From the NCBI GenBank assembly GCA_038380795.1, contig CM076260.1:9130033-9194032 (forward strand): a DNA stretch of 64,000 nucleotides, written 5' to 3'. Below the pieces are notes generated by a model, which was not told the DNA's origin, did no database searches, and saw nothing but the letters and a program-made list of their open reading frames with translations. The translations under genes and the position numbers were made by a program. Below are positions 25,906 to 37,500 of this stretch, in pieces (positions within the stretch are counted from its first letter, which is position 1; the number at the start of each line of letters is the position of its first letter). Origin of the DNA: Pyrocephalus nanus (Eukaryota; Chordata; Aves; Passeriformes; Tyrannidae).

Positions 25906-25980
25906 CAAACCAAACCAAACCAAACCAAACCAAACCAAACCAAACCAAAACAAAACAAAACAAAACAAAACAAAACAAAA
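25906..25980. repeat. Compound pentamer microsatellite (CAAAC)8(CAAAA)7
   Basis: Eight perfect CAAAC units (25906-25945) pass without any interruption or phase change into seven perfect CAAAA units (25946-25980), followed by a degenerate CAACAAAAAA tail. The 140-codon plus frame and 103-codon minus frame across it come only from the repeat. Confidence 0.97.
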
Positions 25981-26533
25981 CAACAAAAAAACAACAAAAA
26001 AAACCCCACAAGCCTCCAATCACTTTGAGGGCACAAATCTTCAACAGCCTACTAACCATCCTGTCTAACTGGCACTGGAAACTTTACCTTCTAAACTACT
26101 TGCTAGTTTAAAGGCATGTGTGAAATGCACATGACCCAATTTTTGCCATTGGACTCTGGTGTAGATGCAAAATAGAAAACAGCCAGCTTTGGGAGAGGGA
26201 TCCAGAGATGTCCTGATGAAGTAAAATAAAGGTTGACCAAGATGATAAGTTTGATTTTACCCTATGAACTATGCTAGGAGGAAAAAAAGATTAGTAACTA
26301 TTTCCAAGTACTTAAATCACTACAAAACCATAACAGTTCCCATTTTCTTTTGGAGTATTTTCACTAAGCAAAATTAGTGAATTAATTTCCACAGGGTCTT
26401 ACCCCACCAGGTGCAAATACAGGGTATCACTAAAAACATGAGACAAAAGAGAGAAAAGTTGAATGCCTTTATGAACCCAATGATAGCACTCATGTTTTGT
26501 GCCAGCCCTTTTTTAAATATCATGCTCTTAAGG

Positions 26534-26555
26534 AAAAAAAAAAAAAAAAAAAAAA
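26534..26555. repeat. A22 homopolymer
   Basis: Twenty-two consecutive A. The sequence on either side is not recognisable as a retrocopy, so its origin as a poly(A) tail is not supported. Confidence 0.9.
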
Positions 26556-27505
26556 GAAGTGTCAGAAGTGTCTAGGCCAGGTGGGTGTATCTGGCTGCAC
26601 CTCATGCCCATGCCCTGGGAGACCAGTTTTATGCCTCCAGAAAGCTGAAGAGCTTCTAAAATTCAAGGTATGGCAAGCAAAGAAAGGATAAGATCTAAGA
26701 AAGAGATGGGAGCCTGTAGATTCGCTGACTGCCTAAATAACTGTTGAAAGAAGCAGGAACAGATCCATTAAAAAAACCCCAAACAACAAAACAAAAAAAC
26801 ACTGGAGACTTTGGGGCAATCAAAAATTCAACCTAGTAATAAATAAGTTTTGAAGCAAAGAATTGCTCTTCAAGGCCACAACAAATAGGTGTCTATGAAC
26901 TTTTATTTACTTCTCCCTTGTAGTCAACTTTGCAGTCACTAAGTTTTACAGAAGCTAGTTATTCTAGTTCTTGTTCAAACTTGGCGTTTGAGACTATAAA
27001 CTTCCTTCTGGTATGCTCTTCAGTAAGAAAAATTTTTAGCTAGAATCACCTTACAGCTCTGGATCCTGTTTCAAACCCATTTATACATTTGACCTCCAAA
27101 ACATCCCATGGCAAAGATAACTACAGTTTAGTTGTGCATTGCATTCACTTTGTCAGCAGCATTGTTCATCCTAAAGTTCACTCCTCTCTTTTTCTCCCAT
27201 ACATGGATTCATGCCTACAATTGTCCTTGTAGACATCCTCTTCACCTCTTCCTAAACAGTTATGTAACCTGTTCAAAAGCTGTTTTTTCAGGACTTCAGG
27301 AAGTATTGAAGACACAGGAATATTACAGATTAATGCACCTGCATAACGATATGCTCTATTTTGAATGAAGTAAACTATTGTGAAAACTTTATAAAACCAA
27401 TCTGCCTTACTTGTTTGAGTAAATATAACTTGAGTTCAAGAAGTACTAATGAAATTATTCCAGTCAACAGTGAATTGGTAACAAAAAAATACCAGTGATA
27501 TAAAA

Positions 27506-27521
27506 ATATATATATATATAA
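27506..27521. repeat. (TA)8 dinucleotide run
   Basis: Sixteen bases of alternating A and T, followed by AGCTT. A short simple repeat. Confidence 0.85.
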
Positions 27522-30000
27522 GCTTTTGTTGAATTCAGTCAGTCTAGGATTTCTAAGGAACTAAATATTGTTTTGTTGAGAAATTGCAATTGATTTTAAT
27601 AAAGAAACATTGAAGAGTATTATTTAATCAGAACAATGAGGAGAGACCAAGATATTTTTAAAAATGTAGAGAATGGATGCAGGGACATATAGAACTGGAA
27701 GTTATTTTAGAAACCCAGTCTTTCTACTGTCAAATGCTGCATATAACTCGACCTTGGTTGGAAGTATTGTGTGCAGAATCAAATTTCTTACAGACCCACA
27801 ATTGCAGGATCAAGCTGATTGCTTTTAAACATTGATTTTCACGCTCAGATTCATTGATTCAGCTCTCAGAAGGAGAATGACTTTTCTGAAACTAGTTCTG
27901 TTAAACTAACATGAGCAATTGTCAGTTATCAACACTCATGTTCCATGTTTCATCAACTCTCTGAGAAGCATTTTGTTACATCACCTCCGTGCTTATTTAT
28001 AGCTCGAGTTCAACCATGTTTCCTTATTCCCAGTGTGTACAGAGGAATGCAGAAGTGATGGAAGGACAGAAGGACGGACCAGCAGATGAAAAGGAAGGAA
28101 GGCAGGAAGGTTGATTGCATTTGTTGCTTCTGTGTGTCAGAACAGTCCATTTGGCAAAGACGGTAGAAATGAGTGTGATATTTGGTCTGTGACAGGTCCA
28201 CCTATAGAGAGGTCTTTGGTGGCAAAAATCTTCTAAGAGCCACATAAATGTATGCATCAGAGCCAACAGAGAGCTGAAGGCTCCTTTAAAAATAATATAT
28301 TCCTTTCTTGTAAAGGTCAAGTTGTGTCTGCTGTTCCCAGCCAGCTCTGGAGAGCTCATGCTTGGCTCCGTGTGATAACATAGAAGCTTTCTAGAGCATT
28401 TTTCCCACTTAAAGAAGAAAAGAAATAGCAACAATGCTAATTGAAATAAACTGTCAGAAGCAATGAAACGCTAATTAACTCTAATTGCCAGCACTTTCAT
28501 TTTTTATGATAGTTATGAAAGGATAAATCAAGGGAATCAAAAACCTTAAAAAACTTGCTAAGAAATCCATACATTTTGACATCCCCTGCCCCCTTCAGCC
28601 AAAACAAGTACCAAAAAAATGAGATCCTTGCTGTGTTTCTGTATAAAGAAAAAGGCAGGAACCAGCCAGCCCGCACTGACCTCTTCACCTCCATCAAGCA
28701 CCAACCCCACGTGAAATGTGTAAGTAGCTGTGTCCTATACAACATGTTGGAAATTGCTAGCTTGGAATACAGATTGCACCCTTTGTTTTCTGTTTTTGCA
28801 TCTGGCTTATCCCACTCTAATGAAATCAGCCAAAAATTGTTTTTCTTAACTATATTACACAGCGATCTGCAGGGGAAGAAGTGGTAGATCAGGTTCCTTT
28901 CCTTTGCTCAATCATCTGTTAACAGTTTTCTTAATAGGAAAGATACTTGAGGGGTACTAGTGGAAGAGATGGCAGAATACATTCCTGGAAAACTGGACCT
29001 CTCCTAGCAGCACTAAAAGCAACTGTAATCCACCAGGCAAAGAAAAACAGCTGGTCTAGTGCTCACAAATTAAACCCAGGTCAGAAATCACTGTTTGAAT
29101 TGCTATATTTTCTTCTTTGGCCCTAAAGAGATCCTTTCATATCTCTCTGCTGGTTTACTTTTCAGGCCCTCACTTTTTCTTCTAATTTATAAACTCTTAA
29201 AAATCAATAATCTTTCCCAATTCATTTTTCGTAGCAACTACCACACGTAATGGGATCCTAGTATTTTTTAAGAAATCAAATAAAGTTACAGTAATTAACA
29301 GTAGCATAAAGAAGACTGGTAATATTTTTTTATTGCATCATCCTATTGTTTTTTAAATTTTTACTTTTGCAAAAATAAACCTTTCACATGCTTCCACCGT
29401 AATTTTTAACAGTATTGATTTGTTGACAATCCATTATTTGCTGCAAAAGGCAGAAGATGGCCTGGGAATAGATCTGAATCTGGTTTCTGATAGTATGATT
29501 GACGAGGAACTTCATGTGACAAATACTCAAGAAAAGAAGAAAGATTATGGTCATATAAAACATTTTAGGTTATTAAAAATTACTCAAGGATGTAAGTAAT
29601 GATATTTCCATACATCTTTTTCTGTACTCCCCATATTTTTCACTTTAGACATATGTTTTAGAATTACATTACATCTGCAAATTTCATTTTGTTAGAAGCA
29701 TTAGCAGAAGTCAAAAAAAAACATTTTTAAACAAACTGTCTTAGAACTGGGAAGTACTAATGCCCCATTTTGAAAGAATCCTGAGAGATTTTGAGGAAAC
29801 CATGCATTTATCAAAATATCTGAGTGACTCAGTTCTTCTGGAACACCACACATATTTTCTAATATTATTTTTATTCCTATTTATGGGAGGGCTACATTTT
29901 ATAAGTATACAGTTTTAACAGTAGAAGCAGATGTTTCTGATAGTCTGGAGAGGCAGATCCTGTGGTCTTAACCGGATACCCAAAGGGCAATAATCTTATA

Positions 30001-30110
30001 GAAATCATAAAATCAAAGAATGGTTAGTGTTGGAAGGTATCTTAAAGATCATTCTAGTTGCAACCCTGCTGCCATGGGCAGGAAACACCTTTCACTAGAC
30101 TCTGCCAATC
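30001..30110 (-). mobile_element. CR1: CR1 LINE, 3' end fragment (minus strand)
   Basis: Plus-strand order AAATCATAAAATCAAAGAAT, GGTTAGTGTTGGAAGG, ATCTTAAAGATCATTCTAG, then CCCTGCTGCCATGGGCAGG, AACACCTTTCACTAGAC is the reverse complement of the CR1 3' UTR and tail. Similarity fades after about 30110. The sequence to about 30250 may be further diverged CR1, but I cannot support it. Confidence 0.88.
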
Positions 30111-31323
30111 TTGAGACCTTCAGTGGCACTCAACTGTCTCTATTGTCTCTATAGAGAACTTCAGTAATTTCTTCAGTAGGTCAAAGTTAGATGCTTAAAC
30201 TGTGTCAGTGGAGACCACCATTCCATGATTTGCTGCTTGTTATATGGTCTCCAGATGGGTTCAGCCTCCTAGAGTGCTAAGCTTTATATTTTCAAAAGAG
30301 AGAGAAAATCCCATGCCCAAAAAGTCTACAGTCAAAACAGAGGAGACAGAGACATGGTGGGAGAGAGGTGGAAGCAGGGAAGATGAAGTGAATTCAAATA
30401 ACAGGTTAAATGTGGGGCTGAAAAGAGAAATCACATCTAGAAAGTCCCAGTCCAGTAACCACACTATCACTTTGTTAAGCACAGTGCTAGAAACAACAGG
30501 GAGAGAGCATGTGAATGGCAGCAAAAGATCCAGAATGAGACTTCTACCTTGGAAATCCCAGAGATGGGATCAGTCTGGAAATAAGAAGGAAAAGTGTACA
30601 TCCCTGGCTGATTGTACAATGCAATAGGGAGAGGAGAGCACCAAGCTGGCATCTTGTTCTGAACATGAAAATATTTCATTTTTTTTTACTTTGGTTTCTG
30701 ATATTTGATGGTAAACTAAGTTTCCAATTTTATCATATGCAGAAAATACGTAACAAGACTTATTTATATTGCTAATAACTTCTAAGCCACATCCTTTTTT
30801 TCTTTTCACTGCAGAAAAGCTACCTTTTTTTATAAAGAAAAAAAAAAAAAAAGGTACAAATCTGCCGCTCGGGGTTGTCTAGAAGAAATCTGCATCAGTG
30901 ATTGGATTATGTACTAACAGCATTACTTATCCCCATCTGAGAGGTACCCTACAGAGAAAAGCTCCCAAGAAAGACACTGCATTAAGGGAAGATTTGGAAG
31001 TCTGATTGCATTCTGTTTCCATTTCTCTGCAGGGCTGGCTGTCAATGGCATACAGAGCCACACAGCAGAAAAGGAAAAACAACTCTCTTTCTTTAGCGCT
31101 GTGAGTCACCAGTGATTGAAAGCACCTTTACCCCACTCTAAGGTCTGACCTGGGGATGTGATCCAGAGTTCATTGAGAATTTGCATTGACTTCATACAAG
31201 TTCAACTGTGGGCTGTATTTTTTAGTTGGAAAATGATTATTTTACAGTATCACGAAAGTGAAGGAATAAAGTGTGTAAATCTTCTAGGGAAGGTGCAGTT
31301 CGTAACTATAAATATTCTCTCAA

Positions 31324-31397
31324 GCAGTGAATCTGGATCCAGATGGTATACAATATTAAACCAGAGAATCTAAATCCAGATGGTATACAATATTAAG
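31324..31397. repeat. Two-copy tandem duplication, 37-bp unit
   Basis: A 23-base core beginning ATCCAGATGGTATACAATAT is perfectly repeated at 31337-31359 and 31374-31396. The 14 bases before each core are also similar (AGTGAATCTGG against AGAGAATCTAA), so the duplicated unit is about 37 bp in direct tandem. The second copy has diverged at a few positions only outside the core. Confidence 0.9.
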
Positions 31398-32689
31398 CTT
31401 GTGATATCTCTCTAAGCACATTTTAAAATAATTAATATTACCATGGATTTCCTCCAGACTTCTTCCCTATCATGAATATAGATCAGTATCTTCCCTTAGG
31501 AGGGGAAAATTGCAAAGTTTTCTGTGTTAACCTCTAACTTACTTATTTTCATCATTCAGTGATCTGGTAGATCATGGCTTGAATTCTGAGGGTTGGAGAG
31601 ACCAGCAGATTTCAATAGTTTTATATTTAAATAACTTTAAAAAAAATGTGGGGACAGCTTCCCCAAATGTCTCCGGAATTTCTGTTGCAGTGCTTTAGCT
31701 CTCTGGAAGAACCACTAAGAGCCAAAAATTAGAGAATTTAAAATAAACACCACACAAAAATAGACACATAGAAATGTGTTTCCTCATACCTGAGTTTCAA
31801 TGTATTTGAAACTACAATCTAGAATAGAAGAAAATCTCTACACTAGAAAGATTCTGACTTTTCTGTCAGGGTATATTTTTAATTGCATTTTTTTCTAGTT
31901 TGAATGTAGGATTACAAGAGTGGAAAACTACCCAGTATAAAAATTCAGATCTAATTGTCTACTAAAATGTCTTATCTGCACAAACAGGAAATAGCGACAT
32001 TTCTTGCAAAAGGTAGGAGCAATTTAAAAATCTTCCAAAATCTTTTTATACCACATATCACAGAGCAGCAGCTGGATGGAAAAACAAGAAGAATGCAAAT
32101 AGATCTACAAATTAAAACTAATATTTTTTCAACAGAAGTTATTGCTCATGAAACAGGCAGATTGCTGTCTATTTTTTAACGTTTGAGGGTCAGAATGTTC
32201 AGAAGTATCAGATAATTTAACTCCAGTAAAGTCAACATGCAGCAACTGAATATCTGCCCTTGGGATTTCATATGCATAATTTGTTTATTATTTTCCTTCA
32301 TATGAAATAAAATTAGCATAGGATACTTTCTGCCCTTTGTGTACGAAAAACTGTGAAGTGTTTTTCATTGTTGAGCACTGGTACTTGTCCTCAGTTTTTA
32401 TTTAAGTGTTTTAATGCTTAAAAAGTTCTAGCATCCTGAGGGACTTCTAGAGGTTTTGCTTTGCTCAATCAGTAACTTCCTATGTATAGACAAACAAGGA
32501 CTTTACTGGCACCAAGTCACAATTACCACATCTGTGCTGTTTTTTTCTTTTCCACTAACATGTTTCCAAGTTTTTCAGCTAGTCAAGATTGCCACAATAT
32601 AATTTAGAAAGATTCAAACACAACACATTTTTAAATTACTTAGAATAAATATTTAGCCTATTACACAGTATAATAGGGTTTGATTTTGA

Positions 32690-32800
32690 TTTTAAAAGTG
32701 AGTTTTATTTTTAACTCTGCTACTTATTTGTTTTTTGAATTTGAGGAAGTCACTTTAATTTTCTCTTACTGTTGCATCTGGAGTGAAAACTGCTGAATGT
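32690..32800 (+). mobile_element. MIR: Possible MIR SINE relic
   Basis: The stretch CTCTGCTACTTATTTG followed at the expected spacing by TTGAGGAAGTCACTTTAATT and TTCTCTTACTGTTGCATCTG resembles the central core of MIR (CTCTGCCACTTACTAGC...GGCAAGTCACTTAAC...TCTCT). It is heavily mutated, as expected for a MIR in a bird genome. No tRNA-like head is clear, so the identification rests on this core only. Confidence 0.45.
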
Positions 32801-33689
32801 CCTCAACAGCCTCTACTGTCACTGTCACAGAGCAACAATAGTAAAAAACAATAATGACAATAATAACAAACACTGCATTATAAAAAATACCTCTGGAAAG
32901 CAGAAGTGAGAATTTATCTATTGCACTTAGACAACTGACAAACATTTCCCTTGTCTCTGCAGCCCTATAGCTTTGCAAACTCGGCTAGAATATGTTTCAA
33001 AAGCAAACAAAGAAAACAAAAACACCTCACATAGATTAAAATATGACAAGGTAATATTACTAAAATGTTAGATATGTTAGGTATCTACAGAAAAGGAAAT
33101 TATAGTCTTTCTGATTGAAGCAGCCTCATGGGGTCATCTAAAAATTTCAAAACAATGAAGACAGGTGCCAGAATATTCTGAATTCATCTTGACTCTGTAA
33201 GCAGTGATAGCAGATGATCTCACTTCCAAAGTTAGAAATAAATTCAATCAGCTGCAACAGCATTTGCTTTTCCATATTTATTTTTCTTTCTCATCTAGCT
33301 ATTTCTTGTCCTTCACCTTGCTGTGTCTTGCTGATGAACAATATAAATATAAAAAGAAAGAAAAAGTTCTTCATTTTTATTCACATTCTTTGTTTCCTTT
33401 AAGATACAGATTCTTTAGACTCTGATAAGGATGCTGCAGACTTCAACTTCATAGGGACAGATTTTATGTCTTGATACTGGTTTATCATGACCTGCATTTC
33501 TTTAACAGCAACTCCAAACTTTTTACAGCTTTAATAGCACCTCCAAATTCCCAAACTCCATATTTATTACCTTGCTTAGGGAAGCAAGAAATACTGCATT
33601 TTGATGGTTCAGCTGGAGAGCTGTGATAGTAATGGCATAAATGCATCTCACCTGAGACATCACCTTACTGAGTAAAGTAAGGAGAAAGG

Positions 33690-34170
33690 GAGCAGTGGAA
33701 GAGTTGCGTGGAAGAAAAAAATGGAATTTGTCTGGTCACACGATGGAGAAAGAGCCACAATGCTGCTCCGTGCACCTCCCCAGCTATGGGAGTTCCACTG
33801 AGTGTGAGGTCCTGGGAGGAGGTACCGATCAGACTGTCCTGGTGTGGGTGAGGCTCAGCAGAGCAGTGCTCTGGGTGTGTGTGCTGTAGGCACTGCCCAC
33901 CAACACAGAACACGAACTGAAAGCCAAAAGGGCAGACACACCATGAGGAACTTGGCAGGCCTGCTGCATGTCCCAGCCAACACGTGCCAGTTCAGCTGCC
34001 TCTAAGACTGTGCTGTGAATTTTCTACGCCAAATGGAAGTGTCAGAGGCCCAGACCATGCCCCATAAAAAAAAAAAGGAAAGGCACTGGGGAGCCCTTAA
34101 GGGCTTTCTGTTATTGCAACTGATACAAAAGTCCTGGTGTTAGTTGCAGCCCCTGGCTGGATGAACACAA
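33690..34170. other. GC-richer block of unknown nature
   Basis: This stretch is visibly richer in G and C than the surrounding DNA (for example CTCCGTGCACCTCCCCAGC and GGAGGAGGTACCGATCAG). It contains CCATAAAAAA near 34062-34074, followed by AAGGAAAGGCACTGGGGAG. It could be an unclassified LTR, another old repeat, or unique sequence. No open frame in it matches a family I recognise. Confidence 0.3.
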
Positions 34171-34507
34171 ACAAAATGTTCCTTTTTCAAGCCCATGGCA
34201 GTAAATGGGAGGAAGGGGAATTTTTGCTTGCTTGCTGGCTCCTCGGGGAACCACAGAGATGATCCCAATAGGCAAAAGATCAGCACCATTCATTACTACT
34301 GGATAACGCCTGCCAGTGACATGTCCACCATGCCTAAGCTTCAATCAGCCTTCAAAATCCCTTATGTCACTCATCCAGCAGTACTCATTTAACAGCTCCT
34401 ATTATCCAACCCATTATATGTGTCACATTTTCGCATAAATAGAACCCCTAAGTGTTTGGTCCAGCCAGTTAAAATCCTCATATAGTCTCATGTCCTTTTT
34501 GTCATGT

Positions 34508-34570
34508 TTAGGTTTGTTTTTTGGAGGGTTTTGTGGGTTTTTGTTTGTTTGTTTGTTTGTTTTTTCTTTT
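34508..34570. repeat. T/G-rich tract with (GTTT)5
   Basis: The tract of TTTTTTGG and TTTTGTGGG-type units ends in five GTTT repeats (34543-34562) and a T run. No open frame or retrocopy is linked to it. Confidence 0.85.
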
Positions 34571-37500
34571 AATACACAGCTCAGTATAGGTCATTGATTA
34601 CTGATAAATATAAGTTCACCTTTCTTGGAAGTTTAACATTAGAATTAAATGTAGTCTAACAACTATCATTATTAAAGTCACTTGCAGGAGCTACAATAGC
34701 AAATTTCTCCCTCTGGTTTCCCACTAATGTGTTAATATAATGAAATGTAATGAATGTATAAAAGTTTACCTTCATGAATTCTTTTTCTTTTTTTTTTTTT
34801 TTTGAAATAAAGGCCAAAAGTTTTATCCTTTTAGTTCAGACTGTCAGCTGAATTCATTCACTGATGATCAGAGCACGAGCAACATTATGTGCCTATTCGT
34901 GATGTCCTGTGCTTCTCTTATCCGTCCATTCCTTAGATGATATTCATTGATATAATTACACCAGGGATTGGAATGACATGGATATATTTCAGCTTAGGAT
35001 ACACCCTACTGAATATACTTGAAGATAGGCATTTTCAGCTAATACATGATTTCAAAGAATAGAGAGCACATTTTCTTAAACTCGCATTGAAAATTCTCTT
35101 AAATAATAGGACTCTCAGTGTAACATTCATTTGTATTAGAAAAAGACTCTGATTTAATCAAACCATATCTAAATCCCTACCTGAATCTTGCATCTAATTA
35201 TGCTTCAGCTCTATACCCCACCCCTTCTTAAGATTCAAGTAGAAAATAATGAGCTTTAGCAGTAGGTAGGTGTTTAAACCTCTTCTGATCTTGAAGAGGT
35301 AGAAACAGAACAAATGAAAACCTCTGTCGCTGAGCTCTGATGTGTGGGAGGAGGCACAAGCTGGGCTCTGGGCAAGGGATTGTGTCTGTACACTTGATTT
35401 GCAGAGCATGACACATGCAGGAGCACCCACTCTTTCCACATTTGTTTGCCTGACTTTGATGAGACGCACAATGAGAGGGCATAGCCAAAGGAAATACAGA
35501 GAGCTTTGCCCATGGCGGTTTTGCATCTAAGACAGCTGTAGCAAATTATATCCTATCAGAGACATCACGGGCAGCACGAAGGCAGCAGCAAATGCCATGA
35601 GCTAAAGATGTCACCACAGACTATTCAGAGCTTGAACTGAAGCCCACTGCAGATTCTCTCATGTCAGCAAAAGGCTTTGGATTCCCCTGCTGAACACAGA
35701 ACCTGTGTGAGGATTTGTTCTTCATCTGGCTTCCTTCTTTTCCCAGCTGACAATGGCCTAAGAAGAGAAGTACACTCCCAGAAAAACAATATCAGGTGCT
35801 ACAGCTACTTCCAGATATGAAAGAATATATTATAACCAAGCATTTTATAACTACAGTATTTCAACATTCATTTTATTCAAGTCTTTCCTGCTATAGGGAG
35901 TGTTGCCATTTTTAGATTCACCCTGGCCATAACCAATATCCCATACCAATTTTTAGACAAGAAAATATTGCAGGCCTTCAGACAGCTCCTTAATGAGTGT
36001 CACTTTAATGCACATGGATTCATGTAGTATTTTAAAAGTCAGTTTCAAAAAAAAATCTGCAGTGATACAATGTCTGTTCAGCAAAGTTTTTAAAATATTA
36101 TGTGATCATTATGTGTTCTTTGCTAGTAGAAAAAAACCTGAGAAGCACATCACTCAAGACAGCTTAAAATTCCAGTAAAGTTTCTTCAGTTCAAACAATA
36201 GCTGGGGCAAAGGCTGAAGACAATTGTAGACACCTTTAACCTGGATAAACCTAGGTGAGTTTGACTCCATCTATGCCATATTGAAAGAGAGCTGAGCTGA
36301 GTTACATTACTTCTTATTTGCCAAGGTCTGACTTTGAGATCTTCAAGAGCTACCAGACCTCCACAACCTGCTGAGCTGGAGTAACATATCTGTAGTTTGA
36401 GCCTTCATTTGCCTTGTGCTGAGAATATCAAGGATGAGGATAGCTAGAGAGACCCAGGTATTAACTAAATTCCTTGGAAAGATAAAACATGTAGCTCAAC
36501 AGCAGCTGGATACTAAGCAAGAAGGGCCTTGTAATGGCAAGGGGTAATCTGGCTGAGACAATGCCAAAAATGTATCAGTATGGTTAATGTATAAAAAATG
36601 ACAGGAAAAAGCAGCAAAGACTGGGAAACTGAGACAAATAAAATTAAAATAGACATCCTGCACTGTATGGGATAAACGAATGGAAATACATTTCCTAGTC
36701 TCTTGTGGCAACCCTTCTCGAGAAAAACGTTACCTAATTTTTCACGTAGGAAAGAAATCTGGAATCCAGTCTTCTGCAGAGTTCATGATCCTGTATTTAA
36801 ACTTCCTGTTAGTTCAGATTTCCTTCATTTTAGTAGGTTAGAAGTTCACATTTCCAGCTAACATTCTGGACTTCTATCTTTGCAGTGAATGCTCTTTGGA
36901 AAATGTGATTTAAATAACAGCAAATACCCTCTCGGCAGTACATCCCTCCTTTGCATGCACTGGACCTGGCTAATGGCACCAACACCCTTGGAAAAGAGGC
37001 ACTTTACCTCTGAACACAGTGAGGTCTCATCTTTCCAGCAGCTGTAAGCAGGCTTAATGCCCTCTCTGTTCTTAATTTTTAGCAGATAGATTTTCCACCT
37101 ACCCACGCTTCACCTTTTGAGTGCTGCCATTCCCTACAGCGCAGCTGCCAGATGCAAACCCACAGGTGGTTTTATGTTAGTCCTCGGCTAACAATTCCTT
37201 GTACTGGTGTGCTGAATATCCAAAGCCTTTTGACACCCTCCAGGATGAAAGGTGTGAAGTAATGTGATTATCATGACTGTACCATCGATCCCTGCTGAAA
37301 GTGTCAGAAGGATTCTTCATTATCTTGTTAGCTAGGGTTTGCTATTTTAATTATCCTCTTAGCTTCAATTTCTCCCTTCAGATCTCTTTGCGATTGAAGC
37401 ATCTGGCCTTTTAAAGTGGTTTCTGCTACAGGAAGAGGGTAAAGGAGCAAGCAAATCCTATGACCAGGGCTGCATGCAGGGTTAGAAGACCTTCTGGGAA

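Larger units (their letters stand above)
22976..30000. other. Long unique AT-rich non-coding stretch
   Basis: About 7 kb without a supported gene or interspersed repeat. Simple sequence inside includes a compound pentamer microsatellite (25906-25980), A22 (26534-26555), a TA run (27506-27521) and a GGAA-rich patch (about 28060-28110). Open frames over 100 codons (25689-26111, 28024-28434, 28555-28887) are composition artefacts or chance. A cluster of TAATTR motifs lies at 28438-28487. Confidence 0.55.

Noticed and set aside
25689..26111. 140-codon open frame rich in K, Q, N, T
   Set aside because: Created by the CAAAC/CAAAA microsatellite, which contains no stop codon in that frame.
28060..28110. 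GGAA/GGAC-rich patch as a minisatellite
   Set aside because: Units are irregular and too few to define a repeat period.
30244..30627. 127-codon plus-strand charged open frame
   Set aside because: No family recognised; overlapping minus-strand frames of similar length indicate chance in purine-rich DNA.
35194..35530. Four overlapping open frames as a possible coding exon
   Set aside because: They lie on both strands in different frames with no family match; overlapping openness reflects local lack of stops.
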